A stretch of 64,000 nucleotides of DNA from Streptacidiphilus fuscans (GCF_015690355.1 NZ_JADPRT010000020.1:120871-184870); one strand, 5' to 3'; positions 40,824 to 50,245 are shown, counted from the first letter of the stretch. The notes: generated by a model from the sequence alone, not told the origin. A program made the numbers and translations.

Positions 40824-41654
40824 ATGACCAAGGTCATGCCGAAGGGCTCGAACACGACACTCCCCGCCGAGACGGCGGCGGTGCGCGCGGTGCTGCGCTG
40901 GCTGACCCGGCCCGGTACCCCCGACGTGGACGCTTCGGCACTGCTGCTCACCGTGCAGGGCCGGGTCAGCGACGACTCCGACTTCGTCTTCTACAACCAG
41001 CGACGCCACCCCACCGGCCTGGTCCGCTACCGCGCCAAGTCCCGTCACGGCGAGGAGACCACCGACACCGTCGACATCGACCTGCACCGGCTGCCGGACT
41101 GGGTGGACCGGGTCGTCCTCGGTGCGTCGGTCGGTGAGGAGGAGAGCTTCGGGCAGGTGGAGGGGCTGCAACTGCTGCTCTTCGACATCGCGGGCGGCCC
41201 GGGCGCACCGGCCATCGCGCGCTTCGACATCACCGACGCGCGGGGCGTGGCCGCGCTGCTCTGCGGCGAGCTCTACCGGCGCTCGGGCCGCTGGAAGTTC
41301 CGCGCCATCGGCCAGGGCTACTCGGCCGGACTGGTCGCCCTGGCCCAGGACTTCGGCGTCACCGTGGACCAGGGTTCCACGCCTGCGCCGGAGCCCGTTC
41401 GCGAGCCCACTCCCGAATCCGCGCCCGAATCCGCGCCCGTTCCCGCGCCGGCACCAATTCCTGAACCCGTTTCAGCCCCCGAGCCCGCACAGCAGCCGGA
41501 GCAACAGCACGAGCCTCCGGAGCCCGAGACCCAACCCGAGACCGAACCGGAGACCCCGCCCGAGCAACTGCTGGACCCGCCCGAAGGCTTCGCCCTCCCG
41601 CTCCAGGGCCCGCAGTTCCTCCCCGAGCTGTCTCAGCCGCCCACCGGCTTGTAG
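40824..41654 (+). CDS. TerD-domain protein with Pro/Glu-rich tail
   Basis: 276 aa. TerD domain in residues 1-180: MPKGSNTTL, VDASALLLTVQGRVSDDSDFVFYNQ, VVLGASVGEEESFGQV, ARFDITDARGVAALLCGELYRRSGRWKFRAIGQGYSAGLVALAQDFGV. The calcium-binding Asp residues of the VDAS and SDDSDF loops are kept. Residues 190-260 form a low-complexity Pro/Glu/Ala repeat tail, and the end is LPLQGPQFLPEL. It is divergent from the CitE-like operon. The 3' end overlaps the next, convergent gene by 22 bp. Confidence 0.85.
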   Translation: MTKVMPKGSNTTLPAETAAVRAVLRWLTRPGTPDVDASALLLTVQGRVSDDSDFVFYNQRRHPTGLVRYRAKSRHGEETTDTVDIDLHRLPDWVDRVVLGASVGEEESFGQVEGLQLLLFDIAGGPGAPAIARFDITDARGVAALLCGELYRRSGRWKFRAIGQGYSAGLVALAQDFGVTVDQGSTPAPEPVREPTPESAPESAPVPAPAPIPEPVSAPEPAQQPEQQHEPPEPETQPETEPETPPEQLLDPPEGFALPLQGPQFLPELSQPPTGL

Positions 41655-42367
41655 CCGCGCTGCCACTGCAGCCCCCAGCCGTAGAGCCGGTCGAGTTCGG
41701 CCTGGAAGCCGTACACGTACCGGACCTCGCGGCTGACGGTGAACTCGCCGTTGCCGCGGTTCTGGAGCAGCAGGACGGCGCAGGAGCGCGCCTCGGCCGC
41801 GCGCTCCTCCAGCCGGACCTCGATCCGCGGGCCCGCCGTCGGAAAGAGCGTCACCACCGCGTGCGTGCGGTCGAAGGCGGGCGTCTCGTCGTAGATGTAG
41901 ACGAAGATCAGCAGGCGCTTGAACTGGTCCCGCTTGTCCATGTCGATGTACATCATCTCGCCGGTCGGCGCACCAGACCGGTCGTCATGGCTGAGCTTGA
42001 TGTACGGCGGGTGCTGCAGGTCGCCCATGTACGGGCCGAGCGGCTGGATGACGCCCTTGCTCCCGTCGGTCATCTCGTACATGCAGCCCAGGTCGAGGTC
42101 GACCGCCAGCGGCTCGGACGCGGCGGAGGTGAGCTCAACCGGCTTGAAGGGGTTGGGGTTCAGCAGTCGGCGCCACATCTCCCTGGCTGAGGGCCGGGAG
42201 GGCTCCGGAGCCCTCGCGGTCCAGTGCAGGTTGACCTGCATCGTGCCGGTCAGAGCTCCCTGCGCGGTCAGCGAGACGGTGTGATGGCGCTTGTCCAGCG
42301 TCACCCGCTCGATGCCGAAGTCCATGCCCCGGTCGGCCTTTCGCAGCAGGTCACGCAGCCCCGCCAT
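41633..42367 (-). CDS. TerA-like stress protein
   Basis: 244 aa from the ATG at 42367, with GGGGGAG eight bases before it. Contains LDLGCMYEMTDGSKGVIQPLG, IKLSHDDRSGAPTGEMMYIDMDKRDQFKRLLIFVYIYDETPAFDRTHAVVTLFP, the pattern of TerA-type members of the TerD superfamily (Asp-rich turns). It may bind calcium and work with TerD proteins at the membrane. Convergent overlap with the TerD gene. Confidence 0.72.
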   Translation of the reverse strand: MAGLRDLLRKADRGMDFGIERVTLDKRHHTVSLTAQGALTGTMQVNLHWTARAPEPSRPSAREMWRRLLNPNPFKPVELTSAASEPLAVDLDLGCMYEMTDGSKGVIQPLGPYMGDLQHPPYIKLSHDDRSGAPTGEMMYIDMDKRDQFKRLLIFVYIYDETPAFDRTHAVVTLFPTAGPRIEVRLEERAAEARSCAVLLLQNRGNGEFTVSREVRYVYGFQAELDRLYGWGLQWQRGYKPVGG

Positions 42368-42569
42368 CGTGTGCACTCCCCCTCAGGGACGGGTGTCCGT
42401 CCGTCAACTCCGGGTTACCCGTTGGGACACGGCAGTATTCCGGCCCGACGCAGGACCCTCCGTCACGCCCCTCCCTATGGGGGATTGACGTCACCCGGTC
42501 GATAACACAGCTTGCTCACGCGTACCATACGGAGTCTCCTGCCACACTCCCAAGCCGAGGCGCGCCCGC

Positions 42570-43568
42570 ATGAACCTCTCCTCCATACAACTGGTCTGGC
42601 TGGTCGTCGGCTGCGCAATCGCGTTGCTGGTGACGGTCGTCATGGGCCTGCTGCGCACCAAGAAGCCCAAGCACGCCGCCTCCGAGGACTCCTGGGAGCG
42701 CAGCGAGGAACGTCGCAGGCGCAAGGAGGCCGTCTACGGCGGCGCTTCCTACGTACTGCTCTTCGCCTGTGCCTCGGTTGCAGGCGCACTCTCGTTCCAC
42801 GGTCTGGTCGGGTTCGGACGCCAGAACCTGGACCTCTCGGGCGGCTGGGAGTACCTGGTCCCGTTCGGTCTGGACGGCGCGGCCATGTTCTGCTCGGTGC
42901 TCGCCGTGCGCGAGGCCAGCCACGGTGACGCGGCGACCGGTTCGCGCCTGCTGGTGTGGCTCTTCGCGGGCGCGTCGGCGTGGTTCAACTTCGTGCACGC
43001 GCCGCGCGGTGGCGACCACAACGGTGCGCCGCAGTTCTTCGCCGGTATGTCCCTCTCGGCGGCGATCCTCTTCGACCGCGCGCTCAAGCAGACCCGCAAG
43101 GCGGCGCTGCGCGAGCAGGGCCTGGTGCCGCGTCCGCTGCCGCAGATCCGCATGGTCCGCTGGCTGCGCGCCCCGATCGAGACCTACAAGGCCTGGTCGC
43201 TGATGCTGCTGGAGAACGTCCGCAGCCTGGACGACGCGGTCGAGGAGGTCCGCGAGGAGAAGCGCCAGCGCGAGCTGGAGACGGCCCGTGCCCGCAGCGC
43301 CGAGCGCCGTGAGCGCGCCGAGCTGAAGGCGATCGCCCGCTCCGCCCCGGTCAAGGAGCTGACCACGCTGGACGCCGCGGACACCGCGTCCGGTTCGCCC
43401 GCGCTTGAGCCCGCCGCGACCCGTGGAGTGCTGTCGAGCCGCCGCCGCGCCAGCGAGCTGTCGAGCGCGATGCCGGCCGGGGTGGGCGAGGACGAGGAGG
43501 ACAACACCATGTCCCGACTCGACTCGCTGGACCGCAAGTTGAAGGACCTGGAGCAGCAGTTCGGCTGA
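42570..43568 (+). CDS. DUF2637 membrane protein with coiled-coil tail
   Basis: 332 aa. Membrane segments at about 7-27, 55-78, 92-113 and 128-148 with polar loops, then a long charged coiled coil (VEEVREEKRQRELETARARSAERRERAELKAI) and a terminal heptad MSRLDSLDRKLKDLEQQFG. The membrane part is the DUF2637 type, related to the spread protein of the AICE at 29.6 kb, but this gene is chromosomal. Function unknown. Confidence 0.72.
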   Translation: MNLSSIQLVWLVVGCAIALLVTVVMGLLRTKKPKHAASEDSWERSEERRRRKEAVYGGASYVLLFACASVAGALSFHGLVGFGRQNLDLSGGWEYLVPFGLDGAAMFCSVLAVREASHGDAATGSRLLVWLFAGASAWFNFVHAPRGGDHNGAPQFFAGMSLSAAILFDRALKQTRKAALREQGLVPRPLPQIRMVRWLRAPIETYKAWSLMLLENVRSLDDAVEEVREEKRQRELETARARSAERRERAELKAIARSAPVKELTTLDAADTASGSPALEPAATRGVLSSRRRASELSSAMPAGVGEDEEDNTMSRLDSLDRKLKDLEQQFG

Positions 43569-43702
43569 GCGGCCTTTCGTCCGAGCCGCGCACCCGCTGG
43601 GGTGGCACGCGGCTCCGTGAGCGCCGCTCGGTCCGTCCCGGCTCACGCTGACCTGCGAAGTCACTCTCCTGAAAGGGCGCTGTGCCCTCTAGAGTGTTGA
43701 CC

Positions 43703-44881
43703 ATGATTGCCAAACCGGCGACCTCCGCCACGCTCCGGGAGATCAACCTCCGCACCGTATTCGACGTCATCCGTGCGCAGGCTCCCATCTCCCGGGCGGA
43801 GGTGGCCCGGGTCACCGGGATCTCCAAGCCGACCGTCTCCGCCCTGCTCCAGGACCTGCTCGACCTGGGGCTCGTCGCCGAGTCCGGTGGCGCCGACCGC
43901 CAGGAGCTGGGTCCCACCTACGGCGCGCTCTTCTTCGCCCCGCGCCCGGAGGCGGCGCACGTGCTGGCGCTCGACGTCGGCGCGCGCCATCTGCGCGGCG
44001 CGGTGGCCAACCTGGAGGGCGAGGTCCTGGCCCGCGCGGACGTCGAGGTGGCCGGGCAGGACGCGCCGCAGATCGTCGCGACGGCGGCGTCGTTGATGAC
44101 CACCGTCGCCGACGCCGCCGGCATCCCCGCGAGCAGCCTCCAGCACGCCGCGGTGGGCGTCCCCGGCGTCGTGGACCTCAAGGAGGGCCGCATCTGGCAG
44201 GCCCTGAACGTCCCTGCCCTGGACGGCTATCCGGCACAGAAGGCGTTCACCGAGGCGCTCGGCGGGATGCCGGTCACGCTGGAGAACGACATCCACCTGG
44301 CCGCGCTCGGCGAGCGCCAGTCAGGATGCGGCGCGGACGTGGACAACTTCTGCTTCCTGTCCGTGGGGACCGGCGTCGGCGCGGGCCTGGTGCTGCGCGG
44401 CGAGTTGCACCGCGGCTTCGCGGGAGCGGCAGGCGAGTTGGACTGCGTCTTCGACGAGTCCGAGATCGAGTCCAACGACCCCTGCGCGGCGGAGATCCTG
44501 CGCCACGCGGAGACGCTCTTCCCGGCCGGGGCCGCGCCCGCCTCCACGGAGGAGCTCTTCTCCCTGGCCCGCGCCGGGGACGCCCACGCGGTGGCGGCGG
44601 TCGACGAGGAGGCCCGCCGGATCGCGGGCTACCTGGCGCCGGTCGCGGCGGTCGTCGACGTCGAACTCGCCGTCCTCGGCGGCGGTATCGGGCTCAACGG
44701 CGACCTGCTCCTGGACCGCGTCGCGGCCCGCCTGGCCCGCCGCGTGCCGTACCCGCCGCGGGTGGAGGTCTCCGCGCTCGGCCACGCCGCGGTGCTGACG
44801 GGCGCTGTCGCGCTGGCGACGCACGAGGCGCTGGAGCAGATCCTGGCCGCACGCTTCCACGCCACCCACCGCAGACCGTAG
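43703..44881 (+). CDS. ROK-family transcriptional regulator
   Basis: 392 aa. N-terminal winged helix LRTVFDVIRAQAPISRAEVARVTGISKPTVSALLQDLLDLGLV, then the ROK kinase-like fold with VLALDVGARHLRGAVANLEG and VGVPGVVDL, LENDIHLAALGE and GTGVGAGLVLRGELHRGFAGAAGE. The zinc motif (CxCGxxGC) of sugar-kinase ROK proteins is absent. It is probably a sugar- or metabolite-responsive regulator with no kinase activity. The ATG at 43703 is chosen over the upstream one (43682). Targets unknown. Confidence 0.85.
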   Translation: MIAKPATSATLREINLRTVFDVIRAQAPISRAEVARVTGISKPTVSALLQDLLDLGLVAESGGADRQELGPTYGALFFAPRPEAAHVLALDVGARHLRGAVANLEGEVLARADVEVAGQDAPQIVATAASLMTTVADAAGIPASSLQHAAVGVPGVVDLKEGRIWQALNVPALDGYPAQKAFTEALGGMPVTLENDIHLAALGERQSGCGADVDNFCFLSVGTGVGAGLVLRGELHRGFAGAAGELDCVFDESEIESNDPCAAEILRHAETLFPAGAAPASTEELFSLARAGDAHAVAAVDEEARRIAGYLAPVAAVVDVELAVLGGGIGLNGDLLLDRVAARLARRVPYPPRVEVSALGHAAVLTGAVALATHEALEQILAARFHATHRRP

Positions 44882-44928
44882 GGCGCCCGCCTTCGGGATT
44901 CGGGGGCCCTACAGCGTCCTGCCGGGGC

Positions 44929-46059
44929 CTACAGCCGTGCCGTGTGCGCGGGCGCGGACAGCTCGGCGTCCTCTCCGTCCCCGTCGCCCTCACGGCGGTT
45001 GCGCGCCATCGAGCTGAGCAGGGCGAGGCCGATGAACGCGACGCCGATCAGGCCGGTGACAACCTCGGGGATCGTGTACTTGATGGAGACCATCAGGATC
45101 ACCGCCAGCGCGCCGATCGCGTAGTGCGCGCCGTGCTCCAGGTAGACGTAGTCGTCGAGCGTGCCCTGGCGGACCAGGTAGACGGTCAGCGACCGGATGT
45201 ACATCGCGCCGATGCCGAGGCCCAGCGTGATCTGGAAGATGTCCTGGCTGATCGCGAACGCGCCCACCACGCCGTCGAACGAGAACGACGCGTCCAGGAC
45301 CTCCAGGTACAGGAAGAGGAAGAACGCCGCCTTACCGGCGACCAGCAGCACCGGCTTCCCGGACCGGTCGGTCGCCTCCGCGCCCTCGTCCGCCTCGTCC
45401 TCGTCCTCGTCGGCCTCGCCCGCGCTCTCGAAGAGGTTGGACAGGCCGCTGACCGCCAGGTACGACACCAGACCGGCGACGCCCGCCAGCAGCACGGTCT
45501 CCGACTCCGCGCCCGCGAAGAACCGTGCGGACAGCATGAGCACGACCAGGGCGACGATCACCGACAGCTGGTCCAGCTTGCCGATGCGCTCCAACCCGCG
45601 CTCCAGCGGGCCGAGCCAGCGGATCTCCTTCTCGCCGAAGACGAAGTCGAGGAAGATCATCAGCAGGAACGTTCCGCCGAAGGCGGCGATCGCCGGGTGG
45701 GCGGCGTCGAGATGCTGCGCGTAGGTGAGGCCGTTGTACGTCTTTGACGAGTCCAGCGCCAGTGAGACCACGGTCTGCGGCCCGATGTGCGCGGTCAGCG
45801 CGACCACCAGCAGCGGGAAGACCAGGCGCATGCCGAAGACGGCGATCAGCACGCCCACCGTCAGGAAGATCCGCTGCCAGAACGGGGTCATCCGCTTCAG
45901 CACCGTGGCGTTGATCACCGCGTTGTCGAAGGAGAGCGAGATCTCCAGGATCGACAGGATCAGGACGACGCCGAACCCGTTCGCCCCCCATAGGTACGCG
46001 GCGGCGGCGAGACCGAGCAACGTGATCCCGAAAGACCAACGGAAGGTGCGGAGGAACAC
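44929..46059 (-). CDS. DUF475 (TerC-like) integral membrane protein
   Basis: 376 aa. Eight to ten membrane segments with the TerC-superfamily pattern ILEISLSFDNAVINATVLKRM in the first half and LYLEVLDASFSFDGVVGAFAI in the second; the paired acidic residues lie in the membrane and may form a metal site. A charged cytosolic loop (about 216-236, Asp/Glu-rich) sits between halves. The start is taken as the GTG at 46059. TerC-like proteins are partners of TerD, and two terD genes lie directly upstream on the same strand. Confidence 0.8.
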   Translation of the reverse strand: MFLRTFRWSFGITLLGLAAAAYLWGANGFGVVLILSILEISLSFDNAVINATVLKRMTPFWQRIFLTVGVLIAVFGMRLVFPLLVVALTAHIGPQTVVSLALDSSKTYNGLTYAQHLDAAHPAIAAFGGTFLLMIFLDFVFGEKEIRWLGPLERGLERIGKLDQLSVIVALVVLMLSARFFAGAESETVLLAGVAGLVSYLAVSGLSNLFESAGEADEDEDEADEGAEATDRSGKPVLLVAGKAAFFLFLYLEVLDASFSFDGVVGAFAISQDIFQITLGLGIGAMYIRSLTVYLVRQGTLDDYVYLEHGAHYAIGALAVILMVSIKYTIPEVVTGLIGVAFIGLALLSSMARNRREGDGDGEDAELSAPAHTARL

Positions 46060-46155
46060 GTGTCCCAACCTTTCACGTCCGGACGAGCGAAGGGCGGGCG
46101 GGTACCTCACCCGTACCGGTGAACGCCCGCCCGCCCCTCAGCTCATGACTTCTTC

Positions 46156-46734
46156 TTACGAAACGTTCACCCCGAAGTCTAGAGCGATCCCGCGCAGTCC
46201 GGACGCGTATCCCTGGCCAACCGCGCGGAACTTCCACTCACCCTGGTAGCGGTAGAGCTCCCCGAAGATCATCGCGGTCTCCCCCGAGGCGTCCTCGGAG
46301 AGGTCGTACCGCGCCAGCTCGCCGCCGTCGGCCTGGTTGACCACGCGGATGAACGCGTTGCGCACCTGGCCGAAGCTCTGCAGGCGACTGTCGGCGTCGT
46401 AGATCGAGACCGGGAAGACAATCTTGTCGACCTGGGCCGGGACCAGCGCCAGGTTGACCTTGATCACCTCGTCGTCCTCCGCGCCGGTGCCGCCCACGAG
46501 CTCGTCGCCCATGTGCTCCACCGAACCGTCAGGGCTCTTGAGGTTGTTGTAGAAGACGAAGTACTCGTCGCCGAGCACGCGTCCCCCCGCGCACAACATC
46601 GCACTGGCGTCCAGGTCGAAGGCGGCCCCCGTGGTCGCCCGCGCCTGCCAGCCCAGTCCGATCTGCACGGCCGTCAGATTCGGTGCCGCCTTGGACAGCG
46701 AGACGTTGCCGCCCTTGGCCAGACTGACGCCCAT
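46156..46734 (-). CDS. terD: TerD-family protein
   Basis: 192 aa. MGVSLAKGGNVSLSKAAPNLTAV, FDLDASAMLC, GDEYFVFYNN, the DDEVIKVNLALVP segment and FGELYRYQGEWKFRAVGQGYASGLRGIALDFGVNV. Both calcium-binding loops are present. It follows the paralogue at 46755 by 20 bp and is about 70% like it by eye, a tandem duplication. The gene symbol refers to the family; terD or terE cannot be separated. Confidence 0.9.
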   Translation of the reverse strand: MGVSLAKGGNVSLSKAAPNLTAVQIGLGWQARATTGAAFDLDASAMLCAGGRVLGDEYFVFYNNLKSPDGSVEHMGDELVGGTGAEDDEVIKVNLALVPAQVDKIVFPVSIYDADSRLQSFGQVRNAFIRVVNQADGGELARYDLSEDASGETAMIFGELYRYQGEWKFRAVGQGYASGLRGIALDFGVNVS

Positions 46735-46754
46735 ATCGTGTTCCCGCCCCTCGA

Positions 46755-47330
46755 TCAGACGTTGACGCCGTAGTCCTGGGCGATGCCCCGCAGGCCGGAG
46801 GCGTAACCCTGGCCGATGGCACGGAACTTCCACTCGGCGCCGCTGCGGTAGAGCTCGCCGAAGACCATCGCGGTCTCGGTCGAGGCGTCCTCGGAGAGGT
46901 CGTAACGGGCGATCTCCCCGCCGCCGTTCTGGTTCACCACGCGGATGTACGCGTTGCGAACCTGGCCGAAGTTCTGCTGGCGGTTCTCGGCGTCGTAGAT
47001 GGAGACGGGGAAGACGATCTTCTCGATGCCCGCCGGCACGGTCGTGAGGTTGACCTTGACGATCTCGTCGTCACCCTCGCCCTCACCGGTCAGGTTGTCG
47101 CCGGTGTGCTCCACCGAACCGTCCTGGCTCTTGAGGTTGTTGTAGAAGACGAAGTCCTTGTCGGAGGCGACCTTGCCGCTCGGCGCGAGCAGCAGGGCGC
47201 TGGCGTCGAGGTCGAAGTCGGCTCCCGTGGTGGTGCGGACGTCCCACCCGAGCGCGACGAGGACGGCGGTCAGACCGGGCGCTTCCTTGGTGAGCGAGAC
47301 ATTGCCACCCTTGCTGAGGCTGACACCCAC
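46755..47330 (-). CDS. terD: TerD-family protein
   Basis: 191 aa from a GTG start with GGAGGACTC upstream. Same order of motifs as the neighbouring paralogue (MGVSLSKGGNVSLTKEAPGLT, FDLDASALLL, DKDFVFYNNLKSQDGSVEHTGDN, GEGDDEIVKVNL, YASGLRGIAQDYGVNV). First gene of the operon with the second terD and perhaps the DUF475 gene. In Streptomyces such TerD proteins affect calcium homeostasis and development. Confidence 0.9.
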   Translation of the reverse strand: MGVSLSKGGNVSLTKEAPGLTAVLVALGWDVRTTTGADFDLDASALLLAPSGKVASDKDFVFYNNLKSQDGSVEHTGDNLTGEGEGDDEIVKVNLTTVPAGIEKIVFPVSIYDAENRQQNFGQVRNAYIRVVNQNGGGEIARYDLSEDASTETAMVFGELYRSGAEWKFRAIGQGYASGLRGIAQDYGVNV

Positions 47331-47496
47331 GAGTCCTCCAGGAGTTCAGGGGACATGCCGTGTCCCCGTTGGTGCGGTTGCGGTCACTTGACAAGCCAAC
47401 GGCTCGATCGTAGTGGCGGGTTCCCGCCTGGCGCAGCCGCAGCGCACCAACGGTTACGACAACGTCGCAGTCCCCTCGCCCCCGGGAGGGAGGGGC

Positions 47497-47955
47497 TCAG
47501 ATCGCCTGCAGCGCCTTCAGGTACTCCTGCTGGTCACGCGCGTCCGGCAGGCCGTTGACGACGGTCCAGCGGACCACGCCCTCCTTGTCGATGACGAAGG
47601 TGCCGCGCACCGCGCAGCCCTTCTCCTCGTCGAAGACGCCGTAGGCACGGGAGACCTCGCCGTGCGGCCAGAAGTCCGAGAGCAGCGGGAACTCCAGGCC
47701 CTCCTTGTCGGCAAAGACACGCAACGTGGGCGCCGCGTCGTTGGAGACGGCGAGGATCTGCACGTCGTCGTTCTGGAACGACGGCAGCTCGCGCTCCAGG
47801 CTGCAGAGCTCGCCGGTGCAGACACCGGTGAAGGCGAACGGGTAGAACACCAGCACAACGTTCTTCTCACCACGGAAGTCGGAGAGCTTGACCGCCTCGC
47901 CGTGCTGGTTCTTGAGCTCGAACTCGGGAGCCTTGGAACCGACCTCGATTGCCAT
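47497..47955 (-). CDS. AhpE-like peroxiredoxin
   Basis: 152 aa. FYPFAFTGVCTGELC gives the peroxidatic Cys46; the rest (ILAVSNDAAPTLRVFADKEGLEFPLLSDFWPHGEVSRAYGV) is typical of the actinobacterial AhpE type. Expected to reduce peroxides with a mycothiol- or thioredoxin-linked donor. The Cys51 is not the usual resolving residue of PrxQ. It is in the conserved block with terD and DUF3052. Confidence 0.88.
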   Translation of the reverse strand: MAIEVGSKAPEFELKNQHGEAVKLSDFRGEKNVVLVFYPFAFTGVCTGELCSLERELPSFQNDDVQILAVSNDAAPTLRVFADKEGLEFPLLSDFWPHGEVSRAYGVFDEEKGCAVRGTFVIDKEGVVRWTVVNGLPDARDQQEYLKALQAI

Positions 47956-48034
47956 GCGAAAAACCCCTCATCGTCGTGGGCCGTGCCGGTGACAATCCTG
48001 CCACGTGCCTACCGGCACTTTTGCTGCCGCAGGT

Positions 48035-48169
48035 GGTTGCACTATCAGGGGCGCGGGGAACTGCGCGACAAGCCACCCTGTGAGGTAGAGCCCCGAACGC
48101 GCAGGGCCATCCGCACAGGTTGGTTACTCGCGCAGTTCCCCGCGCCCCTGAGGTGAGTGCAACGTCCCC
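48035..48169. repeat. dispersed extragenic palindromic repeat, copy 1
   Basis: A perfect 23-bp inverted repeat (48046-48068 with 48128-48150; core GGGGCGCGGGGAACTGCGCG) encloses a conserved centre with GTAGAGCCCCGAACGCGCAG. Outer arms GTTGCACT and AGTGCAAC add to the pairing. A second, similar copy is at 55.4 kb. This kind of GGGGAACTGCGCG palindrome is widespread between Streptomyces genes. Confidence 0.8.
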
Positions 48170-48174
48170 ATTGC

Positions 48175-49059
48175 CTACTTGAACCCCGGCAACCGGCTCA
48201 GCACGCTCACCGCGCTGACCGCCCGGCGGAGCAGCGCTCCGCCCGGCAGGTTGGGGACCTGGTCGACCAGCGGGCCCAACGCGAGAAGCCCGCCCACTCG
48301 GCGGAGCCGGATCTCGCCCTTGGCGATCATCGTCGGCAGCGAGCCCGAGCTCACCAGCAGGTGCTCCGCCGCGCCCTCCACCCCCGGAACGTCGTCCTCG
48401 GCCGTACGCGGCCGCGTACGCCACCCGTCGGCGTCCGCAGTGAAAACCCACCCGACGCCCCGCACGGAGCCCTCGTCGGACCCCCCGCCGGAGCCTTCCG
48501 GCTCCCACAGCCCCGCCGTGGACGGCAGCCGCTGCCGCCACGCGAGCGCGCCGACGACGTCGACCATCGCCGCGAGTCCCGCGTCGGCCAGCGCGCGGGG
48601 GATCTCCGCGCCCGCGCAGGCCTGGGCCAGCTCGTGGCCCATCGCGTGGATCTGCGTCAGCACCGGCAGCGGGCCCAGCGGGGAGTCGACCAGTCTGCGG
48701 CCCAGCTCCGGGACCGGCAGGACCTCGTCGAGCGCGGCGGCGACCCGCTCCCGGCCCTCGGCGAGCGCCGCGAGGACCTCGTCCCGGGTCGGGTCGAAGG
48801 GCTTGGGCCGCCTGGGGGTGGGCGTCTCGCCGTGCGCAGCCGCCATCAGCGCGCCGAGGACGGGGCGTCCCGGCCAGGAGCCCAGCGCGGCGAAGGCACG
48901 CAGATCGCCCTCGCCGGCGTCGGCGAGGGTCAGGACCGCGTCCCAGCCGCCCAGGATCCGGGCACGGAGGGTCTCCGGCGACTCCTCGGCGACCCCACGC
49001 GGCCCGTGCAGGTGCGGCGCGTGCGGGGTGGGGCCGGAGGCGGACTGATCATCTGCCAT
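48175..49059 (-). CDS. maleylpyruvate isomerase / DinB-like family protein
   Basis: 294 aa from the ATG at 49059. The N-terminal part (WDAVLTLADAGEGDLRAFAALGSWPGRPVLGALMAAAHG) and the helix PVLTQIHAMGHELAQACAG suggest the mycothiol-dependent maleylpyruvate isomerase-like fold; the His of HAMGH may bind metal. C-terminal part VGWVFTADADGWRTRP with VEGAAEHLLVSSGSLPTMIAKGEI resembles an SCP2-like region of these proteins. Substrate unknown. Confidence 0.55.
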   Translation of the reverse strand: MADDQSASGPTPHAPHLHGPRGVAEESPETLRARILGGWDAVLTLADAGEGDLRAFAALGSWPGRPVLGALMAAAHGETPTPRRPKPFDPTRDEVLAALAEGRERVAAALDEVLPVPELGRRLVDSPLGPLPVLTQIHAMGHELAQACAGAEIPRALADAGLAAMVDVVGALAWRQRLPSTAGLWEPEGSGGGSDEGSVRGVGWVFTADADGWRTRPRTAEDDVPGVEGAAEHLLVSSGSLPTMIAKGEIRLRRVGGLLALGPLVDQVPNLPGGALLRRAVSAVSVLSRLPGFK

Positions 49060-49236
49060 GTCGCCATTCTGCCGCCGGGCGCTTCCGACCTGCGCGCCGA
49101 CCACCCACCGCGTCGCCGCGCGTTTCGCCCACAGCGCAAAACAAGAGGGCCCGGACGGAGCATGCTCCATCCGGGCCCCGGACGTCCTCGCGCCTCAGTG
49201 GCCGAGCCTGATCAGCAGCGCCTCAAGGGCGCGCGC

Positions 49237-49683
49237 TCAGCGCTTGCCAGCCTTGGCCGCCTTGGGCGTGGCCAGCCGGACGGCCGACCACTCCTTGCTC
49301 ACCGCGGCGGTGCTGGTCTGCGAGAGACCCGCCGTCTGCGCGGCGTCCGCGATGTCGTGGGCCTCGACGTGGCCGTCGCGCCCGGTCTTCGGAGTCAGCA
49401 GCCAGATGAGGCCGCCCTCCACCAGGTACTCCTGGGCATCGACGAGGGAGTCGGTGAGATCTCCGTCCTCGGTGTCCTCGCGGAACCACATCAGCACGAC
49501 GTCGGCGACGTCGTCGTAGTCCTCGTCGACGAGCTCGGTGCCGGTGATCTCCTCAACGGCCTCACGAAGCTCCTGGTCGACGTCGCTGTCGTAACCGAGC
49601 TCCTGGACCACCTGTCCGGTCTCAAGACCCAACCGACGAGCCGGGTTGGTCTTGTCCTCCGCGGGGTCCGCGGTCGCGCTCAC
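49237..49683 (-). CDS. DUF3052 family protein
   Basis: 148 aa from a GTG start. LGLETGQVVQELGYDSDVDQELREAVEEITGTELVDEDYDDVADVVLMWFREDTEDGDLTDSLVDAQEYL and GGLIWLLTPKTGRDGHVE are the DUF3052 features. Actinobacteria-specific, function unknown, conserved beside aceE. The Lys-rich end AKAGKR is variable. Confidence 0.85.
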   Translation of the reverse strand: MSATADPAEDKTNPARRLGLETGQVVQELGYDSDVDQELREAVEEITGTELVDEDYDDVADVVLMWFREDTEDGDLTDSLVDAQEYLVEGGLIWLLTPKTGRDGHVEAHDIADAAQTAGLSQTSTAAVSKEWSAVRLATPKAAKAGKR

Positions 49684-50245
49684 GGGTATTGCCTCCTATA
49701 GCCGACCCTGTCTCCTGGTACCAGGGCTGTGGCCGTAGTCCACACGGGCGGGGCGCGGAGCGCAAGTACCCGGCCGCCGATCAGGCCCTGGCTGCGGTGC
49801 GTCGCGGCGCGACACGCCGTCGGGGGTGACACAGATCACTCCCATTTGCCCCAGTATCACCGGCAAACAGCATTCCGCGCAGCGGATTGCCGTTCCACTT
49901 ACCCGCTGTAGGCGATGCTCACTCATCGTAGTACCCAGGAACACGCTGCGTAGGTGAATTCGTCTCACCCTTCGACCGTGTGACCGAGCACTCGTTGACC
50001 CGGCGTAGAGTCTCTCTTTGGCCCTCCCCAGCCTGCCCACTCCACACCGTTGTGGGGAAGGTCGGGCCACCTCGTCGTTGCCACCGCGATTAGGACGAGT
50101 ACCGGGACGAAATGCCCCCAAGGGATCACTCCCCCAATGGGCGCGAAACGGTTACTCATGGGTAGAGATGACGTTTTCTCCCCCTGCGGTCCACGATGGA
50201 GGCGGCGCGACACACCTCCAGAACGACCGACAGTGAAGGAACAGC
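49684..50245. promoter_or_regulatory. 562-bp intergenic region upstream of aceE
   Basis: No conserved gene is visible. It carries the divergent promoters of the DUF3052 gene and aceE, with GAAGGAACAGC directly before the GTG of aceE. I could not fix a single -10/-35 pair. The length suggests transcriptional control of pyruvate dehydrogenase. Confidence 0.4.
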
